Origin: Aurelia coerulea
Lineage: Eukaryota > Cnidaria > Scyphozoa > Semaeostomeae > Ulmaridae
Direction of reading: 5' to 3'
Assembly (NCBI GenBank): GCA_039566865.1
Contig: CM076943.1
Coordinates: 12,262,001 to 12,326,000, forward strand
DNA: 64,000 bases
Under the pieces are notes generated by a model that was not told where the DNA came from, did no database searches, and worked only from the letters and a program-made list of their open reading frames with translations. The position numbers and the translations under genes were made by a program. Of this stretch, positions 22,024 through 35,699 are shown one piece after another. Every line of letters starts with the position of its first letter. The stretch's first letter is position 1.

Positions 22024-22960
22024 CGCAAGTTTGTCTGGTTCACTCATTCCGAAAGAGTTTGAAGGCGTGGAAAAGTCACATGACCTCCATCACAGCTAGG
22101 AAGTCTCCCTGCGACACGACCGATCAATCGAATCCATCAACCAATCAATCAATCGACCGACCAAGTTTCAGTCGAATTCTCGTACATTAGTTTTGTCCTC
22201 GTTTTCACATAGCTTTTTTATGAGTCGTAGATTGAGCGAAAAGGTTAAAGTCAAAGTTATAAAAAACCAGCGAAATTTACGACGAATTGTAATCAGTCTA
22301 ATCAACAATTATTTCGAAAGATAATTTCTATTTTTAGCAATGATTAATTCCTGGTTTCCCTGTGCTTAGACATTACTCAGGGTACTTTCTGAATAAAACA
22401 GAAAGAAATAAAAATGAAATAAAAACAGGCACATAATTTGCTACATTGAAATAGATAATTTTTCAAGTTGTGGTTCCTATCACTAGAGTTTCTTAATTTT
22501 TGGTAATCTGAGAGTTGAGTTTCTGTTATATGGTTGTGGTTCCTAATAAAAAAGGATACGGGAAAAATCTCAGTGACATTTTTAAAGTCTAGTAGGCTGC
22601 CGAAATGGATATTCTTCTTCGTCTAAAAAATCTGGTACACTCATGGGTAGTTAGACACTGCTGGTGTGCTTCTATGGAGGAACGCTGGGTAATATGTATA
22701 TGCGGAGGAAATATTGTTTAGTACTGCGGAGGAGATGTACCTTTTACCAAATTTTACCAAATGCACTTAGTTAGAACGTTGATGCTTTCTGACTTTCAGG
22801 ATAAAATCTACAGCTGATGTGATACAATGATGAAAAGACGAGAATATACGGTATACTTCTTTTCAATCACATAGTTTTTGTAATGCAAAAGCATGATTGT
22901 GCGTGTTTCGACACTATGCATGCGCAAATTCTTTCATTTCCAGGAATAGGTCCCCCAGCA
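22024..22960. other. No gene; dispersed TTTCTTA repeat
   Basis: Contains a second copy (about 22483-22530) of the block at 4786-4850. Otherwise AT-rich and featureless. Confidence 0.35.
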
Positions 22961-22966
22961 CGGGGG

Positions 22967-23280
22967 GGGGTTCTTCCATAATAAAGGTACCTGGGGGTGG
23001 ATGTGCCGCGAGCAAGGGTATACTTTTCGGACTTCTAGTCTAGCCAAGACTATACTTTTTTGCAATTTTGGTCCAGCCAAGGTCTAGCCAACGGTATCAT
23101 ATTTGGCAAAACTGGTCCAGGAAACGTTAATCGTTATCATATTTGGTACCAAGGGTATCATATTCCACAATATTGGTCTAGGGAACGGTCAACATTGGTC
23201 TAACTAATGGTACCATTTTCGTAAAAATTAGTCCAGCCAACGGTACCACTTTGAACATTCTCGCGGCAGACCCTTACCCA
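22967..23280. mobile_element. Degenerate copy of the G-run-terminated family
   Basis: The left part has a GGGGGGGG run, 'GGTACCTGGGGGTGGATGTGCCGCG' in meaning the family's conserved TGTGCCGC phrase, then degenerate 'GGTATCATATTTGG' and 'CCAGCCAACGGTA' repeats. The right end stops near CTCGCGGCAGACCC without a CCCGGG terminus, and no target duplication is visible. Confidence 0.5.
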
Positions 23281-24128
23281 TTATTTTGCTATGCTTTATG
23301 CTGCCATGCTGTAGACATTGGTTCATGCAAATTTGAACGATACGCCCAAATAAGAAGGGTATGTACATTAGCAGTAGTGGGCAAAGGATTTGATTCCCAT
23401 ACTTCATGTCTGATTTCAGCTGGTTGGAAGTTCTGCATCTCCAAATCATATGTCTTTTCATGAATGACGATAAATTTGCCAAGCTAAACGGGTATCATAT
23501 TCATGCACTTCAGACCCAAGGAGTCAAAAAGAACACCTTAGCCACCTGTTGTCACATTGCAAAGAAACGGTAATCAGCTCTTGTGTATGGTATCTACTGT
23601 TGCCTGGAAGACGAAGACAAGACGTTGAAATATTTAAAAGTTGACTGTTTCTTCTGCATCCTCAATCCACCTGTCTAAATTCATGCACGATATCTTAGCA
23701 AATCTCACAACTGTGACCCCCCCCCCCCTCACAGAGAAAGAGTCTGGAGTACAGGGAGGTAGGAAGCATCTTAAACTTTGAGGGGCACTGCTCTTCAATT
23801 CAAGGGCAATTTTGTCATAAAAAGGGCACTTTAAGATACATCGAATTCTTACGGTAAGAAAGTGAAATATGGAGGAAAACAGTGCGAATCCTAATTGATA
23901 TCCGATTTCCTTCACAACAAATCAAAAGGAGAAGTAAACATATCAAACCACTAAGCAAATGATAACAAAACTTCACGACGTTCTGTCCGCATCTCTCTTT
24001 AAACACGTTCTGAAACGAATAGGACACTTTTGGTTTGTTCCAAAATCTTGGTGGGGGCACGTGCCCCCAATGCCGCCCCCCCGCCCCCGGCTCCTACGTT
24101 TCTGCTGGCGTACTACTCAGGGTTTGCA
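23281..24128. other. No gene seen
   Basis: Non-coding sequence with a C-run at 23718-23728 and another at 24063-24080; no supportable gene. Confidence 0.35.
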
Positions 24129-24890
24129 GTACTGTGGAAGGATATCATTAATATCACTGCTACTACTACGACTACTCCTACTATTACTGCTACAACTACC
24201 ACCATCACCACCACTATATGACCATCACCACCACTATATGAACACCACCAAAACACCACCATCACCACTATACAATGAACAACATCACCACCACCACCAC
24301 TCTCACCACCATCACCATCGTCATCATCACCACCACCATCACAATCACCATTATCAGCATCCCCGCCACCACCACCACCATCTCCCCCACCATCACCATC
24401 ACCGCCTCCACCACCACCATCTCCCCCACCATCACTATCATCACCATCACTATCATTACCACCATCACCATCATCACCATCACCATCACTGTCATCAACA
24501 CTACCATAACTAATGCTACCATCGCCCCACCACCATCACTATCATCACTATCATTACCACCATCACCGCCACTAACACCACCTTCATTATCAACACCATC
24601 ATCACCATCACCATCATCACCATCACTGCCATCAACATTACCATAACCAATGTCACCATCGCCCCACCACCATCACTATCATCACTATCATCACTATCAT
24701 TACCACCATCACCATCATCACCATCACTGTCATCAACACTACCATAACTAATGTGACCATCGCCACACCATCACCATCATCACCACCATCACTATCATCA
24801 CTATCATTACCACCATCACCGCCACTAACACCACCTTCATTATCAACACCATCATCACCATCACCATCGTCGCCAAAGTTGTATAATATT
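24129..24890. repeat. CAC/CAT trinucleotide-rich satellite with higher-order units
   Basis: Almost all the plus strand is built from CAC, CAT, CAA and TAC triplets. A longer block recurs: 'ACTACCATAACTAATG' or variants followed by 'ACCATCGCC' appear near 24497, 24637 and 24739. A block containing CCTTCATTATCAACACC occurs twice (24579 and 24834). Histidine-, threonine- or valine-rich frames here are repeat artefacts. Confidence 0.8.
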
Positions 24891-25058
24891 TTTACAGAGT
24901 GATACACCCCCTGGTATTGGCATTTTAAATTGCATTTTAGATGTTGAATTGCCTTTTACATTAGAGATTGTCTTCTCAAATTGCATGCAATCCATTGTTT
25001 TCAAGAAAAATCCGTAAAAAATCCCTAAAATCCTATCCTATTTTTCGGAAGAGGGACA

Positions 25059-25138
25059 TTGTTGAGGATACTGAGGACCGCCCCTTTGGTTTAAGCCTCT
25101 TGTTATGCTGGTGCAGTTGAAAGAAGATCATCACAACC
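25059..25138 (+). mobile_element. One end of the TTGTTGAGGATAC TIR element
   Basis: TTGTTGAGGATAC at 25059-25071 and the following about 70 bp (GAGGACCGCCCCTTT...CTTGTTATGCTGGT) match the minus strand of the 2745-3005 element from its 3005 end. After about 25138 the sequence merges into the minisatellite. The other TIR is not found, so the array lies inside or beside a copy of this element. Confidence 0.65.
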
Positions 25139-28100
25139 ACTACTGTCACCAACATCACCATCACCACAACCATAACTAAAACATCCCCTGCATTACCATC
25201 ACCACTACCATAACTAAAACATCACCACTACCACCGCCACTATCACAACCACTATCAACATTATCACCACTGCTATCACCACTACCATCATCAACATAGC
25301 CATCACCATTACTATCACCACTTCCATAACTAATCACAATCACCACCACCACCACCACCACCATTACCATCACCAGCACCACTATCACCACTATCACTAT
25401 TACCATCATCACCACCACCACCACCACCATTACCATCACCAGCACCACTATCACCACTATCCCTATTACCATCATCACCACCACCACCACCACCATTTCC
25501 ATCACCAGCACCACTATCACCACTATCACTATTACCATCATCATCACCACCACTACCACCATTTCCATCACCAGCACCACTATCACCACTATCACTATTA
25601 CCATCATCATCACCACCACTACCACCATTTCCATCACCAGCACCACTATCACCACTATCACTATTACCATCATCACCACCACCAACACCACCATTTCCAT
25701 CACCAGCACCACTATCACCACTATCACTATTACCATCATCATCACCACCACTACCACCATTTCCATCACCAGCACCACTATCACCACTATCACTATTACC
25801 ATCATCACCACCAGCACCACCACCATTACCATCACCAGCACCACTATCACCACTATCACTATTACCATCATCACCACCACCACCACCACCATTTCCATCA
25901 CCAGCACCACTATCACCACTATCACTATTACCATCATCACCACCAGCACCACCACCACTACCATCACCAGCACCACTATCACCACTATCACTATTACCAT
26001 CATCACCACCAGCACCACCACCATTTCCATCACCAGCACCACTATCGCCACTATCACTATTACCATCATTATCACCACCACTACCACCATTTCCATCACC
26101 AGCACCACTATCACCACTATCACTATTACCATCATCACCACCAGCACCACCACCATTACCATCACCAGCACCACTATCACCACAATCACTATTACCATCA
26201 TCACCACCACCACCACCACCATTTCCATCACCAGCACCACTATCACCACTATCACTATTACCATCATCATCACCACCACTACAACCATTTCCATCACCAG
26301 CACCACTATCACCACTATCACTATTACCATCATCACCACCAGCACCACCACCATTTCCATCACCAGCACCACTATCGCCACTATCACTATTACCATCATC
26401 ATCACCACCACTACCACCATTTCCATCACCAGCACCACTATCACCACTATCACTATTACCATCATCACCACCAGCACCACCACCATTACCATCACCAGCA
26501 CCACTATCACCACTATCACTATTACCATCATCACCACCAGCACCACCACCATTACCATCACCAGCACCACTATCACCACAATCACTATTACCATCATCAC
26601 CACCACCACCACCACCATTTCCATCACCAGCACCACTATCACCACTATCACTATTACCATCACCACCACCACCACCACCACCATTTCCATCACCACCACC
26701 ACTATCACCACTATCACTATTACCATCATCACCACCACCACTACCACCACCATTTCCATCACCAGCACCACTATCACCACTATCACTATTACCATCATCA
26801 CCATCACCACCACCACCACCATTACCATCACCAGCACCACTATCACCACTATCACTATTACCATCATCACCACCACCACCACCACCATTTCCATCACCAG
26901 CACCACTATCACCACTATCACTATTACCATCATCACCACCACCACCACCACCACCATTTCCATCACCAGCACCACTATCACCACTATCACTATTACCATC
27001 ATCATCACCACCACTACCACCATTTCCATCACCAGCACCACTATCACCACTATCACTATTACCATCATCATCACCACCACCACCACCATTACCATCACCA
27101 GCACCACTATCACCACTATCACTATTACCATCATTACCACCACCACCACCACCACCATTTCCATCACCAGCACCACTATCACCACTATCACTATTACCAT
27201 CATCACCACCACCACCACCACCATTTCCATCACCAGCACCACTATCACCACTATCACTATTACCATCATCACCACCACCACCACCACCATTTCCATCACC
27301 AGCACCACTATCACCACTATCACTATTACCATCATCACCACCACCACCACCACCATTTCAATAACCAGCACCACTATCACCACTATCACTATTACCATCA
27401 TCACCACCACCACCACCACTACCATTTCCATCACCAGCACCACTATCACCACTATCACTATTACCATCATCATCACCACCACTACCACCATTTCCATCAC
27501 CAGCACCACTATCACCACTATCACTATTACCATCATCACCACCAGCACCACCACCATTACCATCACCAGCACCACTATCACCACTATCACTATTACCATC
27601 ATAACCACCACCACCACCACCATATCCATCACCAGCACCACTATCACCACTATCACTATTACCATCATCACCACCACCACCACCACCATTTCCATCACCA
27701 GAACCACTATCACCACTATCACTATTACCATCATCACCACCACCACCACCACCATTTCAATCACCAGCACCACTATCACCACTATCACTATTACCATCAT
27801 CAGCACCACCACCACCACCACCATTTCCATCACCAGCACCACTATCACCACTATCACTATTACCATCATCATCACCACCACTACCACCATTTCCATCACC
27901 AGCACCACTATCACCACTATCACTATTACCATCATCACAACCAGCACCACCACCATTACCATCACCAGCACCACTATCACCACTATCACTATTACCATCA
28001 TAACCACCACCACCACCACCATTTCCATCACCAGCACCACTATCACCACTATCACTATTACCATCACCACCACCACCACCACCACCATTTCCATCACCAG

Positions 28101-31100
28101 CACCACTATCACCACTATCACTATTACCATCATCATCACCACCACTACCACCATTTCCATCACCAGCACCACTATCACCACTATCACTATTACCATCATC
28201 ACCACCAGCACCACCACCATTGCCATCACCAGCACCACTATCAACACTATCACTATTACCATCATCACCACCAGCACCACCACCATTTCCATCACCAGCA
28301 CCACTATCGCCACTATCACTATTACCATCATCATCACCACCACTACCACCATTTCCATCACCAGCACCACTATCACCACTATCACTATTACCATCATCAC
28401 CACCAGCACCACCACCATTACCATCACCAGCACCACTATCACCACAATCACTATTACCATCATCACCACCACCACCACCACCACCATTTCAATCACCAGC
28501 ACTACTATCACCACTATCACTATTACCATCACCACCACCACCACCACCACCATTTCCATCACCAGCACCACTATCACCACTATCACTATTACCATCATCA
28601 CCACCACCACCACCACCACCATTTCCATCACCAGCACCACTATCACCACTATCACTATTACCATCATCACCACCACCACCACCACCACCATTTCCATCAC
28701 CAGCACCACTATCACCACTATCACTATTACCATCATCATCACCACCACTACCACCATTTCCATCACCAGCACCACTATCACCACTATCACTATTACCATC
28801 ATCACCACCAGCACCACCACCATTACCATCACCAGCACCACTATCACCACTATCACTATTACCATCATCACCATCACCACCACCACCATTTCCATCACCA
28901 GCACCACTATCACCACTATCACTATTACCATCATCATCACCACCACTACCACCATTTCCATCACCAGCACCACTATCACCACTATCACTATTACCATCAT
29001 CACCACCAGCACCACCACCATTACCATCACCAGGACCACTATCACCACTATCACTATTACCATCATCACCACCACCACCACCACCATTTCCATCACCAGC
29101 ACCACTATCACCACTATCACTATTACCATCATTACCACCACCACCGCCACCACCATTTCCATCACCAGCACCACTATCACCACTATCACTATTACCATCA
29201 TCACCACCAGCACCACCACCATTACCATCACCAGCACCACTATCACCACTATCACTATTACCATCATCACCACCACCACCACCACCATTTCCATCACCAG
29301 CACCACTATCACCACTATCACTATTACCATCATCACCACCAGCACCACCACCATTACCATCACCAGCACCACTATCACCATTATCACTATTACCATCATC
29401 ACCACCACCACCACCACCACCATTTCCATCACCAGCACCACTATCACCACTATCACTATTACCATCATCACCACCACCACCACCACCACCATTTCCATCA
29501 CCAGCACCACTATCACCACTATCACTATTACCATCATCACCACCAGCACCACCACCATTACCATCACCAGCACCACTATCACCACTATCACTATTACCAT
29601 CATCACTACCACCACCACCACCATTTCCATCACCAGCACCACTATCATCACTATCACTATTACCATCATCACCACCAGCACCACCACCATTACCATCACC
29701 AGCACCACTATCACCATTATCACTATTACCATCATCACCACCACCACCACCACCACCATTTCCATCACCAGCACCACTATCACCACTATCACTATTACCA
29801 TCATCATCACCACCACTACCACCATCTCCATCACCAGCACCACTATCACTACTATCACTATTACCATCATCACCACCACCACCACCACTATTTCCATCAC
29901 CAGCACCACTATCACCATTATCACTATTACCATCATCACCACCACCACCACCACCACCATTTCCATCACCAGCACCACTATCACCACTATCACTATTACC
30001 ATCATCATCACCACCACTACCACCATTTCCATCACCAGCACCACTATCACTACTATCACTATTACCATCATCACCACCACCACCACCACTATTTCCATCA
30101 CCAGCACCACTATCACCATTATCACTATTACCATCATCACCACCACCACCACCACCACCATTTCCATCACCAGCACCACTATCACCACTATCACTATTAC
30201 CATCATCACCACCACCACCACCACCATTTCCATCACCAGCACCACTATCACCACTATCACTATTACCATCATCACCACCAGCACCACCACCATTTCCATC
30301 ACCAGCACCACTATCACCACTATCACTATTACCATCATCACCACCACCACCACTACCACCATTTCCATCACCAGCACCACTATCACCACTATCACTATTA
30401 CCATCATCACGACCACCACCACCACCATTTCCATCACCAGCACCACTATCACCACTATCACTATTACCATCATCACCACCACCACCACTACCACCATTTC
30501 CATCACCAGCACCACTATCACCACTATCACTATTACCATCATCACCACCACTACCACCACCACCATTTCCATCACCAGCACCACTATCACCACTATCACT
30601 ATTACCATCATCACCACCACCACCACCACCATTTCCATCACAAGCACCACTATCACCACTATCACTATTACCATCATCACCACCACCACCACCACCACCA
30701 TTTCCATCACCAGCACCACTATCACCACTATCACTATTACCATCATCACCACCACCACCACCACCACCATTTCCATCACCAGCACCACTATCACCACTAT
30801 CACTATTACCATCATCATCACCACCACTACCACAATTTCCATCACCAGCACCACTATCACCACTATCACTATTACCATCATCATCACCACCACTACCACC
30901 ATTTCCATCACCAGCACCACTATCACCACTATCACTATTACCATCATCACCACCACCACCACCACCATTTCCATCACCAGCACCACTATCACCACTATCA
31001 CTATTACCATCATCACCACCAGCACCACCACCATTTCCATCACCAGCACCACTATCACCACTATCACTATTACCATCATCACCACCACCACTACCAACAT

Positions 31101-31790
31101 TTCCATCACCAGCACCACTATCACCACTATCACTATTACCATCATCACCACCACCACCACTACCACCATTTCCATCACCAGCACCACTATCACCACTATC
31201 ACTATTACCATCATCACCACCACCACCACCACCACCATTTCCATCACCAGCACCACTATAACCACTATCACTATTACCATCATCACCACCAGCACCACCA
31301 CCATTTCCATCACCAGCACCACTATCACCACTATCACTATTACCATCATCACCACCACCACCACCACCACCATTTCCATCACCAGCACCACTATCACCAC
31401 TATCACTATTACCATCATCATCACCACCACCACCACCACCACCATTTCCATCACCAGCACCACTATCACCACTATCACTATTACCATCATCACCACCAGC
31501 ACCACCACCATTACCATCACCAGCACCACTATCACCACTATCACTATTACCATCATCACCACCACCACCACCACCACCATTACCATCACCAGCACCACTA
31601 TCACCACTATCACTATTACCATCATCACCACCACCACCACCACCACCATTTCCATCACCAGCACCACTATCACCACTATCACTATTACCATCATCACCAC
31701 CACCACCACCACCATTACCAGACCCACTATCACCACTATCACTATTACCATCATCATCACCACCACTACCATCACCATCATTCCCACTAC
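25139..31790. repeat. 6.65-kb minisatellite, about 66-69-bp unit, roughly 95-100 copies
   Basis: The unit reads approximately CCATTTCCATCACCAGCACC then ACTATCACCACTATCACTAT, then TACCATCATC and a variable (ACC)n run. Indels between units are multiples of 3, so stop codons are absent from very long frames (over 6.6 kb on the minus strand, about 3 kb on the plus strand). The plus strand is nearly free of G, with about one per unit in CAGC. At least three unit types exist: ACC-run, 'CATCATCATCACCACCACTA' and 'CACCAGCACCACCACC'. The second is usually followed by the third. I regard it as non-coding. Confidence 0.92.
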
Positions 31791-31799
31791 TGCAGCCGC

Positions 31800-33499
31800 T
31801 ACTACTTCTACACTTTCCTCCGGAAAGATGGAAAAAGTTGTGGAGCAGATATGGTTAAATCTAAGGATCTCAAGCTTGTTGGTGACTTTGCCACAAAGGG
31901 TCTTTCAATGGTAATAAATCATTGCGTAAAGAAATGTAGCTTTCCTTCCCAATGGAAAGTCAGCAGAGTGAAGGCCCTTTTTAAAAATGGAGCAAAAATG
32001 GAGAGAGAAAACTTTAGACCAATATCTCTCCTGTCTATTCCAAGTAAAGTTTTTGAGGGAATTTTATGCAAAGACATTGACACTCATGTAATTTCACGAG
32101 GTATATCCAGCAAACATCAATGGGCCTTTAAGCCAGGAAGATCTACAGAGCTTTTAATGTTATTCCTCACAGAGACTTGGAGGCAAGAAGTAGAAAACGG
32201 AAAGGTAGTGGGAGTTCTGTTCTTAGATTTTAGAAAGGCTTTTGACTCTATCAACCACAAAACTCTCCTGATGAAAATACAAGCAGCCGGCATAAGTGGA
32301 AATTCTTACTGTACACTTGAAAATTATCTATCTAACAGAAGACAATATGTTGAAATAGACAGTTTTTGTTCACAAGAGAGATCTGTTAGCTATGGCGTCC
32401 CACAAGGTTCACTCCTTGGCCCAAGGCTTTTCTCTATACATGTGAATGATCTTCCTGACTGTACATCAAGAGCAACTGTCCATATGTTTGCAGATGACAC
32501 AGAAAGCTTTTGTATTGGGGACACTGTAGATGAGGTCATAGAAGATCTACAGGTAACTATCAATGAAATTGGAAAATGGAGCCAAAACAATGGCCTTGTC
32601 ATCCATCCTAAGAAATCTGAAATATTGCTGCTAACAAAGAATAAATTCATCGGTCCTCTGAAGCAAGTTAAGCTTGGGGATAATGACATCAAAGTTGTTG
32701 ACAAATCGAAATGCCTTGGAATGTTACTGGATAGCCAACTCTCTTGGAAACTGCAGATAGAGAAAGTAAAGACAGACATGAGTTGTAAAATAAAGAAATT
32801 AAAGATGATGAGATATCTACCCAAAGAAGTGCTCTCTACTATATATTTCAAAGCCATCTTGCCTGCAGTTATTTATGGAATTTCTGTTTGGGGTAATAAC
32901 AGCTCTTGTAAAATGAACGAATTAGAATCATGCCATATCAGAGCTGCAAGGATGATAAACAAAGTTCCAAAGACAATAAAGAATGAGGACGTCTTAAAAA
33001 CCGTAAAATGGAAAGACCTCTCATACATGTACAAAAGGAGACTCGCTTGCATTTCACACCAAGCGTATAATGACAATGTGATTGAAGAGATCCAAAGCCT
33101 GTTTAAAAAGAAAGATTATACACGAAACATGAGAGACTGTATCCAGTTCATATTACCTAGACCGAAATCCAACATTGGAAGAAGCTCTTTTAAGTACAGA
33201 GCAGCACTTGTATGGAACAATCTCCCTGTAGACCTAAAGAAGGTCACTAGCTATGACAGTTTTAAAAAGAGGCTATCAAAGAACAGCAGAAGTTTGGAAC
33301 AAATATCTTTTACCAATTTCTCATTTAAACAAAGGGACGAAAATTTTAATTATTTTTAAATAAGGAAATCAGATTGTAAATAGGCTTTAAGTTTCAGTTT
33401 CTTTTATCTTTAATTTGCAGGTCCACATCAGCTTTTAAGCTGCCTTGATTATGACCTGCGTTAACAAATAATAAATGTATGTATGTATGTATGTATGTA
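31800..33499 (+). mobile_element. 5'-truncated LINE with RT and C-terminal domain
   Basis: The frame can be read from about GKSCGADMVKSKDL (31830) to the TAA at 33357-33359 without interruption. RT motifs are FLDFRKAFDSINH (A), GVPQGSLLGP (B) and FADDTES (C). The C-terminal region includes AALVWNNLPVDLKK, the usual end block of APE-type LINEs. Endonuclease and linker are missing, and the coding sequence begins directly where the minisatellite stops. The 3' UTR is about 115 bp and ends in an (ATGT)n tail (33474-33499). An intact 502-codon frame with no stops suggests a recent insertion or recent truncation. Confidence 0.85.
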
Positions 33500-34357
33500 A
33501 CGTCCTCTACAGGACTGATGGTAGCCCTCCTAGGCAGTACTGATGGTGGCATCTCCCTACCAAACACATTTCATAATACTGAGCACCTTCCGAGGCAATA
33601 CATAGACCGTCTTTTAAGACTTTAATTCCTTTGATTTGCATAATTTTCCAACTGGCGTTTACATTTGAGAATAGCATCAACCCTATTTAATTTAGTGAAG
33701 AGTTTGTGACCGGCTGACTTTAACTACCTACGTTACAAACATTCACTTTAAAAGTAGCTGGAAAAGTGGCGTCTTTTTTAATCGTTTTGGTAAGTCTATC
33801 CACGCAAAAGATGACGTCCTTGAAATCTCATCTTCTCGTATCGGTTCCTGACTTTCATCGTTCTTACTCTACTCCAAGAAAAGCCTCCCAAGCCAATTAA
33901 TTTCATGGTAGGTTTCCTAGTAGCTAGCCCACCTTCTCGTGGTTGCCACTTGAATTTATACATTGATTCTTTATAGAAAACTGAGAATTTGAAATACAGT
34001 TGAAGAAACAAGATAAACTACGGTACATTTTGGATTTGCTGGACTGAATGGCAGAGCTTCTTATAAAGTATCTTGAATACTCTGTTGCCTCACTTTGGGA
34101 CAAACTATTGGTGAGTTAATTTATTGAAAAAACAATTACGTAAACTTCTTTGTGGTCTTTGTGGCCTACAAATCTAAAATTAAACAGTTCGTCACAACTT
34201 GCCACAGAATGTTTCAGCAAAATATCAGTCGTAGAAAGTAAATATATCTCCAACCTTTCTTGAACGGCAAAAAGCGTCGACGGTCTTCAAAGTGGCTGCA
34301 AAGTAGCAAGGAAAATCTGGAAATAATTTGACATCGTCAAGCAGTTGGATGTTTACA
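33500..34357. other. No gene; probable promoter region of the beta-helix gene
   Basis: Non-coding. If the first exon at 34358 is right, the promoter lies here, but I recognise no core element. Confidence 0.3.
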
Positions 34358-34415
34358 ATGGCGGCAACAATGATGTTTCATATCCTGCTCCTTGGAATAA
34401 TCATCTGTAAATCTG
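34358..34415 (+). CDS. Probable signal-peptide first exon of the beta-helix membrane protein
   Basis: An ATG-initiated stretch encodes MAATMMFHILLLGIIICKS, a textbook signal peptide. It ends in phase 1 at CTG|GTGGGT. The large exon downstream has a strong polypyrimidine tract and TTTTAG at 37866-37891, then AA GTG AAA, which also needs phase 1. Joining them gives ...IICKS-EVKSKNVFVSLDG. The alternative donor four bases on (GG|GTGAGA) would be out of phase. Splicing is inferred from phase and signals only. Confidence 0.6.
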
Positions 34416-34773
34416 GTGGGTGAGACTTCTGGTGATCGAGTTTATTTTTTCATACCGAAGGAAGTTGTAACCGGGGAAGTTGTACCATAGGCGCTTACGA
34501 AGCAGCTTTTGAAGTTAGACGCCCTACCACCATATAGGACCAACGAATCACACATTCAAGCGTGATATTTTTTGTGTTGACGACATCATGCTCAATAAAA
34601 TGATAATTCCTCGATGACGAGGTACCTTGCCCTTCGTAACAATATGGGTGTACGTAGCGTAGAGGTACAGTAAACTCGTTTTTATTATAAGCAACCAAGG
34701 TCCCGGGCTGATAGGAAGTTTCTTGAAATTTTAGGAAACTTTTGCTACCAACAGTTTCTGAGGAGTTTCTTCT

Positions 34774-35157
34774 ACCCCGGGGGGGGGGGGGCACTCCCAT
34801 ACTTGACCTGAGGGGATGTGCCGCTCAACAGGGTGTCCCTTTTGCGGTAAAAATTATGCGACAGGGTGTCATTTTCTAGCAAAAATTATGCGACAGGGTA
34901 TTATAATAGGTAAAAAAGTTATGCGACAGGGTATCACAAGCAAAAATTGTGTTCTACACTGTATTTGAGAGGCAAAATTTTTATGCGACAGGGTATCACA
35001 AGCAAAAATTGCGTTCTACACTGTATTTGAGAGGCAAAATTTTTATGCGACAGGGTATACTTTTGGCCTATTTTTTATGCGACAGGGTGCAGGGTGTGGA
35101 GAGGTTTTCCGCACACCCCCGTCACTTCCCTAGTCAAGTACCCCCCCCCCCCCCGGG
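34774..35157. mobile_element. G-run-terminated element (384 bp), 8-bp duplication TTTCTTCT
   Basis: Begins ACCCCGGGGGGG and ends CCCCCCCGGG, flanked by TTTCTTCT at 34766-34773 and 35158-35165. The interior has the family's GATGTGCCGCT phrase and repeated 'TTATGCGACAGGGTATCAC' units, including a near-perfect tandem pair of about 65 bp (34921-35050). Confidence 0.8.
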
Positions 35158-35699
35158 TTTCTTCTCTACCAAATACCGGAAGTGCAGAGTTAGTTCTTTT
35201 TAGTATAAAGGGATCCCTAATTACTTAGTACTGTTAGTAAGATCTCACCCCGATCTCACAACAAGTAAGGACATAATTCGCCCTCAAAGCTATGTCAAAT
35301 AGTTGTTATCGTTGTCCAGTGTCAGTATGTCGAAACATTTTTGAGAGAATGAATGCTGCAAATCACGAAAATTTCTTATCTTTTTTCAAGTCAGGTAGCA
35401 CGGTTTATTAAACTTCAAAAATTGAGCAGTGCACATCACATGCCTTAACTGTTCAAAATCGTCCCATCATCAATGAACTTATGTTTGAGAGTACTCAGTT
35501 GTTACATGCAATTTATCTGGTCAAGGGTGTAGCAATAAACTTTGTGGAACTTAGTGCGCAGCCATGCCAGCAGGGGCAGATTCAGGCAGCGTTGCCAGGT
35601 TTAGATAAACCGCTCAAATTTCCAGAGAACGCTTTTCGATACCATACTACCCACATACTTTACCACACGGAGGGGTGTACTGTGAATTTCTGCTGTTGA

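Noticed and set aside
23959..24513. His-rich open frame ending in a poly-His tract
   Set aside because: It runs through CAC/CAT triplet satellite; frames on both strands are equally open.
25176..31787. A 2203-codon open frame on the minus strand and a 1013-codon frame on the plus strand
   Set aside because: Both are by-products of a minisatellite whose units vary in multiples of 3 bp. The encoded peptides are Val/Met/Ile or Pro/Ser/Leu repeats with no domain.
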